64,000 nt of DNA from Streptomyces sp. NRRL S-1022 (GCF_000720135.1 NZ_JOIU01000043.1:1-64000), one strand, 5' to 3'. Counted from the first letter of the stretch, positions 25,207-35,661 are shown. The notes: generated by a model not told the origin, from the letters alone. Program-made: numbers and translations.

Positions 25207-26337
25207 TCACGACAAGTGAGTGTTCGGCGCCTTGGCGAGCTCCTCCAGCTCGGGCAGCACCACGACCCGCGCACCCCCGGCGACCAGGACCCCCGTCCCG
25301 TCGGCCGCGTGGACGAACGTGTCAGGTTCACGCCATGCGGTGACGACCCTGCGCACCCCCGCCCGCAGGATCAGCTCCGCGCAGGGCGCCGGCCGGGACG
25401 CCCGCCGGGCGCACGGCTCCAGACTGCTGTACACCGTGGCGCCCGCGAGCCGGGGATCGGCCGGACCGGTCTTCGCGAGCGCCGCCTCCTCCGCGTGCAC
25501 CACCGGATCGGCCCCCTCCCGCGAGTACCCGCGTGCCAGCTCCGTCCCGTCGGCGGCCACCACCACCGCCCCGACGCTGAACGCCGTCTCCGAGGGCGGG
25601 CACTGCGCGGCCAGCTCGCAGGCGGTGCGCAGCCAGTGGCGGTCCGCGGCGGTGGGCAGCGGGCCGGTGCCGGGGGCCGTCGGCACGTACCGCATGAGCA
25701 CGACGTCCTCGATCCGGCCGGTGTCGAGCAGGCGCAGCCGGCCCGGCTGATAGGCCCCCGGGCCGAAGAGGCGGGGCGCCGCGGGATCGCCGACGAAGAG
25801 CGGGGCGAGGACCAGCTGGAGCTCGTCGGCCAGTTCCTGCTGGAGGAGCTGGGTGTGGACGGTGCCGCCGCCCTCGACCATCAGCCGGCCGACCCCGCGC
25901 ACGTCGTGCAGGTGCTCCAGCAGGGCGCGCCAGTCCAGGGCGGGGCCGAGCGGGACGACGTCGGCGGTGCGCCCGAGGAGGCGGGCGGCCCGTTCGGCGC
26001 CGCGGTCGGTGGTGTAGACGAGCTTCTCGCCGCCGGTGTGCCAGAAATGGGCGGCCGGGTCGAGGTCGCCGGTGGCGGTGACGGTGACCTTCAGCGGGTA
26101 CTCCGGCTCGCCCGCCGCCGTGCGGGCCGCGCGCCGCTCGGCCGAGTTGACCAGCAGGCGGGGGTTGTCGGCGCGGATCGTGCCGGCGCCGACGAGGATG
26201 GCGTCGACGGAGGCCCGTACCGCGTCGACCCGGTCGAAGTCGGCCGGGCTGGACAGCAGCAGCCGCTCGGGGCCGGTGTCGTCCAGGTAGCCGTCGAGGG
26301 AGACGGCGGCGGACAGCAGCACGTACGGCAGGGGCAT
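25207..26337 (-). CDS. RibD-like bifunctional protein with inverted domain order
   Basis: A 376-residue protein joining the two activities of riboflavin biosynthesis RibD, but in reverse order. The pyrimidine reductase domain (about 1-215; SAAVSLDGYLDD, VGAGTIRADNPRLLV, LMVEGGGTVHTQLL) comes first. The zinc cytidine-deaminase-type domain (about 225-376) comes second, with HAEEAAL and PCARRASRPAPC as the His/Cys ligands. Canonical RibD is deaminase then reductase. The start ATG 26337 gives a natural N-terminus; 26379 is an alternative. It is divergent from a MarR gene and GTP cyclohydrolase II and shares their operator type. The product may be riboflavin or a related pteridine or pyrimidine metabolite. 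Confidence 0.85.
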   Translation of the reverse strand: MPLPYVLLSAAVSLDGYLDDTGPERLLLSSPADFDRVDAVRASVDAILVGAGTIRADNPRLLVNSAERRAARTAAGEPEYPLKVTVTATGDLDPAAHFWHTGGEKLVYTTDRGAERAARLLGRTADVVPLGPALDWRALLEHLHDVRGVGRLMVEGGGTVHTQLLQQELADELQLVLAPLFVGDPAAPRLFGPGAYQPGRLRLLDTGRIEDVVLMRYVPTAPGTGPLPTAADRHWLRTACELAAQCPPSETAFSVGAVVVAADGTELARGYSREGADPVVHAEEAALAKTGPADPRLAGATVYSSLEPCARRASRPAPCAELILRAGVRRVVTAWREPDTFVHAADGTGVLVAGGARVVVLPELEELAKAPNTHLS

Positions 26338-26396
26338 CGGCGCGCACTCTTTTCCGGGGGCGGGGGGCTGGCAGGGCATGTAGGGCGCTGTTCGAC

Positions 26397-26425
26397 TTGG
26401 TTCAAGTTTGAAACAAACCTACACT
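26397..26425. promoter_or_regulatory. marR promoter with overlapping operator
   Basis: TTGGTT (26397-26402), a 17-nt spacer and TACACT (26420-26425) precede the MarR ATG by only six bases, so the mRNA is probably leaderless. The inverted repeat TTCAA-GT-TTGAA (26401-26412) covers the -35 and spacer. It resembles the repeats at 26950-27008. Binding here would repress marR and probably the divergent RibD-like gene. Confidence 0.65.
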
Positions 26426-26431
26426 GGCGGC

Positions 26432-26944
26432 ATGACGACCCGCTGGCTCACCCCGGAGGAACAGCGCGCCTGGCGCGCCTACATCGCCGCCTCCCGCCTC
26501 CTGGAGGACGCGATCGACCGGCAGCTCCAGCAGGAGGGCGGCATGCCGCACCTGTTCTACACGGTGCTGGCCAACCTCTCCGAGACCCCCGGGCGGCGGC
26601 TGCGCATGACCGACCTGGCCGAGACACTGAAGATCACCCGCAGCCGGCTGACGTACGCGGTGACCCGGCTGGAACGGGACGGCCTGGTGCGCCGGGAGAA
26701 CTCCAGCCAGGACAAGCGCGGCTCGTTCGCGGTGCTGACGGACGAGGGGATGGCCGTACTGGAGCGTACGGCGCCCGGGCACGTCGAGACGGTGCGGGCC
26801 GCGCTGTTCGACCGGCTCACGCCGGAGCAGGTGGCGCAGCTGGAGGAGATCTGTACGGGCATCGCGCGCGGACTGCAGGACGCGGACGCGGGGTCCGGTG
26901 CGGGGGACCTCCCCTGGCGGCGCCGCTCGCCCTGCTCGCCGTAG
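26432..26944 (+). CDS. MarR family regulator of the accessory riboflavin-type genes
   Basis: A 170-residue winged-helix regulator. The DNA-binding region is at about 55-115 (RMTDLAETLKITRSRLTYAVTRLERDGLVRRE, then the wing DKRGSFAVLTDEG). The start ATG 26432 follows a good -10 by six bases, with no ribosome-binding site, suggesting leaderless translation. Related inverted repeats stand upstream of this gene, of the divergent RibD-like gene, and in front of GTP cyclohydrolase II downstream. It is therefore likely the local repressor. A flavin, pteridine or pathway intermediate would be a sensible ligand, but none is shown. The C-terminal tail is Gly/Arg/Pro-rich. Confidence 0.88.
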   Translation: MTTRWLTPEEQRAWRAYIAASRLLEDAIDRQLQQEGGMPHLFYTVLANLSETPGRRLRMTDLAETLKITRSRLTYAVTRLERDGLVRRENSSQDKRGSFAVLTDEGMAVLERTAPGHVETVRAALFDRLTPEQVAQLEEICTGIARGLQDADAGSGAGDLPWRRRSPCSP

Positions 26945-26948
26945 CAGA

Positions 26949-27008
26949 TTGCTTTAACTTTTAAGCAGATGTAGGGTCCCTGCGAAACACTGCTTCAAAT
27001 CTGAAGCA
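26949..27008 (+). promoter_or_regulatory. GTP cyclohydrolase II promoter with two operators
   Basis: TTGCTT (26949-26954), a 17-nt spacer and TAGGGT (26972-26977) form a clear promoter. One inverted repeat, TGCTT...AAGCA (26950-26967), covers the -35 and spacer. A second, perfect one, TGCTTCA-AATC-TGAAGCA (26991-27008), sits just after the expected start site. Both share the TTyAA/TTrAA core with the site upstream of marR. Confidence 0.7.
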
Positions 27009-27027
27009 CCTGCCCGGAGGGACCCGC

Positions 27028-27654
27028 ATGCCCGACATCCCCGCCGCCACCCCGCGCGCCCGCGTCCGGGTACCGCTGCGCTTCGCCGACGGCTACGGCG
27101 CCGACGCGGAACTCGTCACCTTCCACGGCCTCACCGACGGCCGGGAGCACCTCGCCCTCGTCCTCGGCGACCCCGGCCCGGTCCCGCTGGTGCGGCTGCA
27201 CTCCGAGTGCCTGACCGGTGACGTCTTCGGCTCGGCCCGCTGCGACTGCGGCCCGCAGCTGCGGGAGGCCGTCGAGCGCATCGCGGCCCGCGGCGGCGTG
27301 CTGCTCTACCTCCGCCAGGAGGGCCGGGGCATCGGCCTCTACAACAAGCTCGACGCGTACGCCCTCCAGGACCAGGGCCTCGACACCTACGAGGCGAACG
27401 CCGCCCTCGGCCTCCCGGAGGACGCCCGCGACTACACGGCCGCCGCGCAGATGCTCACCGCCCTCGACGTCACCGAGCTGGACCTGCTGTCCAACAACCC
27501 CGACAAGGCCGGGCAGTTGCGCTCGCTGGGCCTCACCGTCCGGGACCGGGTACCGACCGGAGTCTTCCCCACGGCCCACAACGTCCGCTACCTCCGCGCG
27601 AAGGTCCTCCAGACCCAGCACACGCTGCCCCTGGCGGAACTGACGGCGGGTTGA
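27028..27654 (+). CDS. ribA: GTP cyclohydrolase II
   Basis: A 208-residue enzyme that opens GTP to 2,5-diamino-6-ribosylamino-pyrimidinone phosphate, formate and pyrophosphate, the first step toward riboflavin. Zinc ligands are C61, C72 and C74 in [18 protein letters not shown]. The GTP/catalytic segment [12 protein letters not shown] is at 96-107. It is a stand-alone cyclohydrolase, not the RibBA fusion of the main riboflavin operon. It lies in an island with a RibD-like protein and its own MarR regulator. That suggests an accessory copy serving conditional flavin supply or a specialised metabolite. Its ribosome-binding site is CGGAGG before ATG 27028. Confidence 0.92.
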   Translation: MPDIPAATPRARVRVPLRFADGYGADAELVTFHGLTDGREHLALVLGDPGPVPLVRLHSECLTGDVFGSARCDCGPQLREAVERIAARGGVLLYLRQEGRGIGLYNKLDAYALQDQGLDTYEANAALGLPEDARDYTAAAQMLTALDVTELDLLSNNPDKAGQLRSLGLTVRDRVPTGVFPTAHNVRYLRAKVLQTQHTLPLAELTAG

Positions 27655-27858
27655 GCCCCGGCCCCGGCGGCCCGGCACCGCTCAGGTCTGGCGGTGGGCC
27701 GGCTGCTCAGGGGCGGGGTGAGTGCCTTCCTGCGGAGGTACCGGGCGCCCCGGGCGTACCAGGCCCCCCGGCCCGCACCGGCACCCCTCGCACCACTGCA
27801 CCCGTAGTACTCTGCCCGGAGTGACGACCCGATCCCAGCGCATCCGGAGCCGAGACCC

Positions 27859-28458
27859 ATGGTGAGACGCAACGACCAGCGGCGCGCGGCACTCGTCGAC
27901 GCGGCGATCGAGGTGCTGGCCCGGGAGGGCGCGCGGGGGCTGACGTTCCGGGCGGTGGACGCCGAGGCCGCCGTGCCCACCGGCACCGCGTCCAACTACT
28001 TCGGCAGCCGCGACGACCTGCTGACCCAGGCCGGCGCCCGCGTCTACGAGCGGCTCCAGCCCGACGAGGCGACCCTCGAACGGCACCGGACCGCCGACCG
28101 GGACCGGGACACCTACGCCGGGCTGATGCGCGAACTCGTCGGCCGCGTCGCCTCCTTCCGCACCGGCTACCTCGCCCTGCTGGAACTCCGCCTGGAGGCC
28201 ACCCGCCGGCCGGCACTGCGCGCGATCCTCACCGAGCGCGTCCGCGCCGACCTCGCCGCCAACGTCGCCTACCACGAGTCCAGCGGCCTGCCCGGCGACG
28301 CCACGGCCGTCAAACTCCTCTACCTGGCCCTGAACTGGCTCATCGTCGAACAGCTCACCCTGCCCGAGGTCCTCACCGGACCGGAACGGGACGCCCTGGT
28401 GACGGCGGCGGTGGAGCGGCTCGTGACAACGGACGACCCCAGGCCGGACAAGCGCTGA
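27859..28458 (+). CDS. TetR family transcriptional regulator
   Basis: A 199-residue regulator. The N-terminal helix-turn-helix is at about residues 8-55 (RAALVDAAIEVLAREGARGLTFRAVDAEA, then PTGTASNYFGSRDDL). The C-terminal helical ligand domain is at about 75-190. The Tyr-Phe-Gly-Ser pattern at the end of the recognition helix is typical of TetR proteins. The start ATG 27859 is preceded by CCGGAG. It stands alone between GTP cyclohydrolase II and a tRNA-Lys on the opposite strand, with no divergent partner. Its target is therefore not evident from context. Confidence 0.88.
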   Translation: MVRRNDQRRAALVDAAIEVLAREGARGLTFRAVDAEAAVPTGTASNYFGSRDDLLTQAGARVYERLQPDEATLERHRTADRDRDTYAGLMRELVGRVASFRTGYLALLELRLEATRRPALRAILTERVRADLAANVAYHESSGLPGDATAVKLLYLALNWLIVEQLTLPEVLTGPERDALVTAAVERLVTTDDPRPDKR

Positions 28459-28473
28459 CCTGGGGTCTTGCGG

Positions 28474-28546
<73 letters not shown>

Positions 28547-28557
28547 GTGCGATGGTG

Positions 28558-28615
28558 CCTGTCCGAGCATAGCCGGACAGGGCCGTGTCGCCGATCGGGT
28601 ATCGGTGACACGGCC
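28558..28615. terminator. Two overlapping hairpins between tRNA-Lys and the permease gene
   Basis: CCTGTCCG (28558-28565) pairs with CGGACAGG (28574-28581). A second, stronger stem pairs 28581-28595 with 28601-28615 (15 bp, one G-U). They lie just downstream of the minus-strand permease gene and upstream of tRNA-Lys, so they probably terminate the permease message. Confidence 0.7.
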
Positions 28616-28645
28616 GCGTCGGGGGTGACGGGATCGGGGGGATGG

Positions 28646-30151
28646 TTACTTTTCGGCCGGGATGGGGGCCGGGGCGGGGCGCCGGGCGAGGAACCAGTGG
28701 CGGGCCGAGGCCAGCCACCAGGTCGCGGCGAAGCCGAGGACGACCAGGACGGCCACCGGGGCGTAGTTGAAGGTCTTCCAGGTGACCGGGGAGACCTGGG
28801 GCAGCATGAAGAGGACCGTGATCAGCACGACCCAGGTCACCGAGACGATCCCGACGGCACCCGACCACCGGCCCAGGTGCCAGGGGCCGGGGGTGAACGC
28901 GCTGCCCTTGCGGACACGCAGGTAGGTCGGGATGACGTACGCGATGTACAGGCCGATGACCGCGATCGACGTCACCGCCGCGTAGGCCGTCGTGTTGATC
29001 AGGTACGGCAGGCCCAGGGCCAGCGCGCCCAGTGCGGCCAGCCAGACCGCCGCCACGGGGGTGCGGGTGCGGGGGCTGACCGTGTGCCAGACGCGGGAGA
29101 AGGGCAGCGCGCCGTCCCGGGAGAAGGCGTAGATCATGCGGCTGTTGGCGGTCACGGAGGCCATGCCGCAGAAGAGCTGGGCGCCGATCACCACCAGCAG
29201 CAGGAGCTTGCCGGCCGTGGCGCCGAGGGCGTCCATGAGGATCTGGGCGGGCGGGGCGCCGGTGGGGGACGCGAGTTCCCTGTCGTACGACTGGATGGCG
29301 AAGGTGAAGCCGAGGAGCAGGACGAAGCCGGCGATCCAGGAGGTCCAGATGGAGCGGACGATGCCCTTCGGGCCCGCGGTGGCCGCGTCGCGGGTCTCCT
29401 CCGTCATGTGGGCGGAGGCGTCGTAACCCGTGAAGGTGTACTGGGCCATCAGCAGCCCCAGCAGCACCACGTACGGCCCGTTGCCCCAGCCGGTCCTGTC
29501 GACGAAGTGCGTGAAGACGAAGGACGTCGACTGGTGGTGGTCGGGCACCAGGGCGAGCGCGGCGACGATCACCGCGACCCCGAGGACGTGCCACCACACG
29601 CTCACGCTGTTCAGGAACGCGACGATCCGCACGCCGAAGGTGTTCAGCAGGCCGTGCAGGACGAGGATCGCCGCGAACAGGGCCACCGTGCGGCCCGGGG
29701 TCACCTCGAAGCCGAACTGGAGGTTCAGCCAGGCGCCCAGGAAGGAGGCCGCGCCGAAGTCGATGCCCGCGGTCACCGCCACCTGGCCCAGCACGTTGAA
29801 CCAGCCGGTGAACCACGCCCAGGCCGCCGCAGAACGCGGGGGCGCCAGGCGGTGGGCCCAGAAGTACAGGCCGGCCGAGGTCGGGTAGGCCGAGCAGATC
29901 TCGGCCATCGACAGGCCCACGAACAGGGTCATCAGGCCGACCGCGACCCAGCCCCAGGTGATCACGGCGGGGCCGCCCGTGGTCATGCCGAAGAGGTAGA
30001 GGGTCAGACAGCCGGACAGCACCGAGATGATCGTGAAGGAGACGGCGTAGTTCGAGAACGCCGACATTCGGCGGGCGAGGACCTGGGTGTAACCGAGCTG
30101 GGCCAGCCGTTCCTCGTCCGACGGTCCGGCCGCTCTCGGGTCATCTGTCAT
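28646..30151 (-). CDS. APC family amino acid/amine permease
   Basis: A 501-residue membrane protein with about twelve transmembrane segments. It belongs to the amino acid-polyamine-organocation superfamily, close to the ACT/GABA-permease-like group. The consensus region AEICSAYPTSAGLYFW is near residue 85. The segment with AQYTFTGYDASAHMTEETRDA near 250 corresponds to the conserved substrate and ion path of this family. It imports an amino acid or amine by proton symport; the substrate cannot be told. The N-terminal 30 residues are cytoplasmic and acidic. The start is ATG 30151 with GGGGGC close upstream. It appears monocistronic. Confidence 0.87.
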   Translation of the reverse strand: MTDDPRAAGPSDEERLAQLGYTQVLARRMSAFSNYAVSFTIISVLSGCLTLYLFGMTTGGPAVITWGWVAVGLMTLFVGLSMAEICSAYPTSAGLYFWAHRLAPPRSAAAWAWFTGWFNVLGQVAVTAGIDFGAASFLGAWLNLQFGFEVTPGRTVALFAAILVLHGLLNTFGVRIVAFLNSVSVWWHVLGVAVIVAALALVPDHHQSTSFVFTHFVDRTGWGNGPYVVLLGLLMAQYTFTGYDASAHMTEETRDAATAGPKGIVRSIWTSWIAGFVLLLGFTFAIQSYDRELASPTGAPPAQILMDALGATAGKLLLLVVIGAQLFCGMASVTANSRMIYAFSRDGALPFSRVWHTVSPRTRTPVAAVWLAALGALALGLPYLINTTAYAAVTSIAVIGLYIAYVIPTYLRVRKGSAFTPGPWHLGRWSGAVGIVSVTWVVLITVLFMLPQVSPVTWKTFNYAPVAVLVVLGFAATWWLASARHWFLARRPAPAPIPAEK

Positions 30152-30225
30152 GCCCCCAGCAATTCCCTGTCCCGGGACGTGACATGCGCCACCCGTGTGA
30201 CCGGATACCGGCCCCGGGCATGCGG

Positions 30226-30259
30226 AAGGGCCCGTACGAACGGTGTCGTACGGGCCCTT
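30226..30259. terminator. Hairpin terminator downstream of the DEAD-box gene
   Basis: AAGGGCCCGTACGA (30226-30239) pairs perfectly with TCGTACGGGCCCTT (30246-30259) over a 6-nt loop. It is 30 bp beyond the stop codon of the minus-strand helicase gene. No T tract follows. Confidence 0.7.
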
Positions 30260-30288
30260 GCCTCACTGGCTCACTGCCTCACCAGGCG

Positions 30289-32463
<2,175 letters not shown>

Positions 32464-32678
32464 GCGAATGGGAAACCTTCCGGAGTCTCTTCGGCACGCG
32501 CCCGTCAACTCCGTGTTTCGCTCACGACCGCCTCAATGCGGTCCGCCACGGCAAAGGAGAGTACGCGCCACACGGCGCTCTCTGCGATGGCGCCGGGCAA
32601 ATGGGATCAAACGATCTACCACCATACGCACCTCCCACCCCTGAAGGCAAACCGGTCCATGGAGACGCTGGTCACGCC

Positions 32679-33191
32679 CTACGCCGGCACCCCCGCCCGG
32701 GGCGCCGGCTCCCGCTGCACCAGCTGCGGCCCGGTCTCCTCGTGCGCCGACGAGGACGGCTCGGCCGACGGCGGCTCCGTGACGGGCGGCGGCGGAGTGG
32801 TGGCCGGCGGCTCGGGCGGGGCGGAGGTCACGGGAGGCGTCGGCTGGTCCCCGGTCGGCTCCGGGTCCCCGGGCTGGACGGTCCGGCCCGGCTCGGCCGG
32901 CGCGTGCGAGACGCTGCCCGCGGCCGACGGGGTGGCCGACGCCGAGGCCGGCTTGCCCTTCTTCGCCTTCCCGCCGTGCCCGTGCTTGCCGTCCCCCGCG
33001 CCGCCCCCCTCACGGGCGAGGCCGCCCACACCGGCCACCGGGACGCCGTCGGGGGCCTCGCCGCCGCGCCGGCCCGCCGGGTGGGAGGGCCGGGCCCGGC
33101 CCGCGTCGTCGCCCACGTTCACGCAGCCGGCGGCGGCGGTGACGGCCAGGACCGCGGCGGCGAGACGGACGGGTACGTACAAGGGGCGCAC
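32679..33191 (-). CDS. Small low-complexity lipoprotein
   Basis: A 170-residue exported protein. A short basic N-terminus and hydrophobic stretch (RLAAAVLAVTAAAGC) end in a lipobox with Cys23, so it is probably lipid-anchored outside the membrane. The mature part is disordered: Gly/Lys/His-rich to about residue 85, then Pro/Thr/Ser/Glu-rich. No catalytic domain is recognisable. The start GTG 33191 is chosen because GGAGG lies eight bases upstream; the longer frame needs TTG. It is read in the same direction as the helicase gene but 215 bp upstream of it. The function is unknown; a wall-spanning spacer is one possibility. Confidence 0.6.
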   Translation of the reverse strand: MRPLYVPVRLAAAVLAVTAAAGCVNVGDDAGRARPSHPAGRRGGEAPDGVPVAGVGGLAREGGGAGDGKHGHGGKAKKGKPASASATPSAAGSVSHAPAEPGRTVQPGDPEPTGDQPTPPVTSAPPEPPATTPPPPVTEPPSAEPSSSAHEETGPQLVQREPAPRAGVPA

Positions 33192-33288
33192 GGCGGCCAC
33201 CTCCGGGGACAAGGAAAGAAGTCAACCTCCCCAACTCCCGCCGCCCACAAGAGGACACGCGAGCCGCCCGCATCGCCCCCGCCCCGGG

Positions 33289-33639
33289 TCACCCGTATCC
33301 GAGAGCGTGCAGCCGGGCGTCGTCGATACCGAAGTGGTGGGCGATCTCGTGCACGACGGTCACCTCGGTCTCGGCGACCACGTCCTCGCGGCTCTCGCAC
33401 ATCCGCAGCGTCGGCCCCCGGTAGACGGTGATCCGGTCCGGCAGCACACCCGCGTACCACTCGCCCCGGTCGGTCAGCGGGGTGCCCTCGTAGAGCCCGA
33501 GCAGCTCGGGATCGTCGGCGGGCGGTTCGTCCTCGACGAACACCGCGACGTTGTCCATCAGCCGTGTCAGCTCCGGCGGGATCCGGTCGAGCGCCTCGGC
33601 GACCAGTTCCTCGAACTCCTCGCGCGTCATCTCCAGCAC
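33289..33639 (-). CDS. Minimal zincin metallopeptidase family protein
   Basis: A 116-residue protein of the small actinobacterial zincin family (Zincin_1, PF06262). It starts with MLEMTREEFEELVAEALDRIP and carries the zinc motif VVHEIAHHFGIDD (HExxHxxGxxD) near the C-terminus, giving two His, one Glu and a third Asp ligand. It has no signal peptide and is probably cytoplasmic. The family has known folds, but I know of no established physiological substrate. The start is GTG 33639; ATG 33630 is the alternative. It is divergent from the metallophosphoesterase gene, 60 bp away. Confidence 0.82.
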   Translation of the reverse strand: MLEMTREEFEELVAEALDRIPPELTRLMDNVAVFVEDEPPADDPELLGLYEGTPLTDRGEWYAGVLPDRITVYRGPTLRMCESREDVVAETEVTVVHEIAHHFGIDDARLHALGYG

Positions 33640-33699
33640 AGGGCCATTGTCCGGTAACGGTGCCGCATATCCACCGTGGCGTCCGGGCATACGGCACCA

Positions 33700-35280
33700 A
33701 TGGCCCGCGCCCCCCTCGCAGCCCTGAGCACCATGCCCGACCGGATCTCGCACCGCACCCGCCCGCTGCCCACCCTCGAACTCGCCGCCCGCCCCCGGCC
33801 CTGGCTGCGCGCCCTCGGCCTCACCGCGGTCGTCCTGGCCGGCGCCTGGCTGGGGCTGCTGATCGTCGGCAACGTCCGGGCCCCGGTCGGCCCGATGGAC
33901 ACGACGATGGCACTGCGCCCCTCCCTGAGCGGCGGAACGAAGATCAACGTGTCGCCGCTGGGCGCGCTCACCCTGGACAGCCACGCGGCCCCCGTCCGGC
34001 TGGACGTGAACGTCGACCAGCTCGACCCGCTGCGCTCGCAGGCGCTGGTGGACCACCCGGAGCGGATCTCCGGTCTGCAGGACGAGGTCGTCCGGGACGT
34101 GGAGCACGGCACGCTGGACCTGGCCGTGCGCTCGTGCGTCGCCGTGGTCTCCGGGGCCACCGCCCTGGGCCTCGCCGTCTACCGCCGCCCGCGCCGGGCG
34201 CTGGCCGCCGGCGGGCTGGCCCTGGCCCTGCTGGCCGCCTCGGGCGCGTCGGCGTACGCCACCTGGAACCCGAAGTCGGTCCTGGAGCCGAGGTTCTCCG
34301 GGCTGCTCAGCTCGGCGCCGTCCGTGGTGGGCAACGCCCGCAGCATCGTCACGGAATTCGACGTGTACCAGAAGGAGTTGGCGCGCCTGGTGACGAACGT
34401 GACGAAGCTCTACGACGTCACGTCCACGCTCCCGGCGTACCGGCCGGACCCCTCCACCATCCGGGTCCTGCACGTGTCGGACATCCACCTCAACCCGGCC
34501 GCCTGGAAGATCATCGGCTCACTGGTGAAGCAGTACCAGGTGAACGTGATCGTCGACTCCGGCGACACGATGGACCACGGCACGGCGGCGGAGAACGGCT
34601 TCCTGGACCCGGTCCGGGACCTGGGCCTGCCGTACGTCTGGGTGCGCGGCAACCATGACTCGCGGACCACCCAGCGCTACCTGGAGCGCATGAAGAACGT
34701 GCACGTCCTGGACGACGGCCGGGCCCGGACGGTGGCGGGCCTGCGGTTCGCGGGCATCGGCGATCCGCAGTTCACCCCCGACCGCTCGGCGGTGCCCGGC
34801 GGCGAGGCGTCCGAGCAGCTGGCGGGCGCCCGGCTGGCCAGTTCCCTGCACGACCAGCGGACGGCCGGCTCCCCGGTGGACGTGGCGGTCGCGCACGAGC
34901 CGACCGCCGCGCGGGAGACCGACGGCGAGGTGCCGCTGGTGCTGTGCGGGCACCTGCACCACGAAGGGACGGAGCTGCTGCCCTACGGCACCCGGCTGCG
35001 CATGGAGGGGTCGACCGGCGGCAGCGGGCTGCGTGCCGTGGAGCGCACGTACCCCGCCCCGATCGAGGCCTCGATCCTCTACTTCGACCGGGACAGCCAC
35101 CGGCTGCAGGCTTGGGACGCGATCAGGCTGGGGGGTCTGGGGCTGACCACGGCCGAGGTCAGCCGCCATCTGGCGGACGAGAACCAGCCGGGCGGCCCGG
35201 GCGCCTCACGCTCCCCCTCGCCGGGGGCCACGAGCGCCTCGCACGCCCCCTCGCCGGCCGCCTCCGCCACCTCGCCGTAA
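33700..35280 (+). CDS. Membrane-anchored metallophosphoesterase
   Basis: A 526-residue protein with two hydrophobic segments (about 40-65 and 155-190). Its calcineurin-type phosphoesterase domain spans about 255-450. All metal motifs are present: HVSDIHLN, DSGDTMDHG, RGNHDS and CGHLHHEG. A Ser/Pro/Ala tail closes the protein. The catalytic domain follows the last membrane segment, so its side of the membrane is not certain; an external location is likely. Possible substrates are nucleotides, phosphodiesters or wall teichoic acid. The start is uncertain; ATG 33700, ATG 33733 and GTG 33676 are in frame, and none has a strong ribosome-binding site. Confidence 0.82.
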   Translation: MARAPLAALSTMPDRISHRTRPLPTLELAARPRPWLRALGLTAVVLAGAWLGLLIVGNVRAPVGPMDTTMALRPSLSGGTKINVSPLGALTLDSHAAPVRLDVNVDQLDPLRSQALVDHPERISGLQDEVVRDVEHGTLDLAVRSCVAVVSGATALGLAVYRRPRRALAAGGLALALLAASGASAYATWNPKSVLEPRFSGLLSSAPSVVGNARSIVTEFDVYQKELARLVTNVTKLYDVTSTLPAYRPDPSTIRVLHVSDIHLNPAAWKIIGSLVKQYQVNVIVDSGDTMDHGTAAENGFLDPVRDLGLPYVWVRGNHDSRTTQRYLERMKNVHVLDDGRARTVAGLRFAGIGDPQFTPDRSAVPGGEASEQLAGARLASSLHDQRTAGSPVDVAVAHEPTAARETDGEVPLVLCGHLHHEGTELLPYGTRLRMEGSTGGSGLRAVERTYPAPIEASILYFDRDSHRLQAWDAIRLGGLGLTTAEVSRHLADENQPGGPGASRSPSPGATSASHAPSPAASATSP

Positions 35281-35286
35281 ACCGTT

Positions 35287-35316
35287 TTGGCGATACCCGC
35301 CGCCATCCCATATGCT
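35287..35316 (+). promoter_or_regulatory. Promoter of the tRNA-Glu/Asp/Phe cluster
   Basis: TTGGCG (35287-35292), an 18-nt spacer and TATGCT (35311-35316) lie about 45 bp before tRNA-Glu. They follow the end of the phosphoesterase gene by six bases. Confidence 0.6.
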
Positions 35317-35360
35317 TCTCACGTCCCCGACGCGCTGAAAAGCGCCCAGGCGGGCCGATA

Positions 35361-35433
35361 GCCCTCATCGTCTAGCGGCCTAGGACGCCGCCCTTTCAAG
35401 GCGGTAGCACGGGTTCGAATCCCGTTGGGGGCA
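35361..35433 (+). tRNA. tRNA-Glu (TTC)
   Basis: A 73-nt cloverleaf. The acceptor GCCCTCA pairs with TGGGGGC, and the anticodon loop CTTTCAA gives anticodon TTC. It is the first gene of a three-tRNA cluster. CCA is not encoded. Confidence 0.95.
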
Positions 35434-35469
35434 CGCAATACCGTGTGCGACACTGTTGCACACACGCTT

Positions 35470-35544
35470 GGTCCTGTGGAGCAGTTTGGAGTGCTCGCCA
35501 CCCTGTCAAGGTGGAGGCCGCGGGTTCAAATCCCGTCAGGACCG
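35470..35544 (+). tRNA. tRNA-Asp (GTC), first copy
   Basis: A 75-nt cloverleaf. The acceptor GGTCCTG pairs with CAGGACC, and the loop CTGTCAA gives anticodon GTC. The sequence is identical to the tRNA-Asp at 43711-43785. It lies between tRNA-Glu and the parS site. Confidence 0.95.
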
Positions 35545-35548
35545 CTGG

Positions 35549-35564
35549 TGTTTCACGTGAAACA
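35549..35564. promoter_or_regulatory. parS site (ParB binding)
   Basis: TGTTTCACGTGAAACA is a perfect 16-bp match to the bacterial parS consensus and includes the Streptomyces 14-mer GTTTCACGTGAAAC. It sits in the 24-bp spacer between tRNA-Asp and tRNA-Phe. ParB loads at such sites near oriC for chromosome segregation into spores, which implies that the window is on the origin-proximal arm. Confidence 0.93.
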
Positions 35565-35568
35565 CCGT

Positions 35569-35642
35569 GGCTGGGTAGCTCAGTTGGTACGAGCGTCCGC
35601 CTGAAAAGCGGAAGGTCGCCGGTTCGACCCCGGCCCCAGCCA
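35569..35642 (+). tRNA. tRNA-Phe (GAA)
   Basis: A 74-nt cloverleaf. The acceptor GGCTGGG pairs with CCCAGCC, and the loop CTGAAAA gives anticodon GAA. It is the last gene of the cluster and is followed by a strong terminator. Confidence 0.95.
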
Positions 35643-35661
35643 CAGCCGCCCTCACCAGGGC

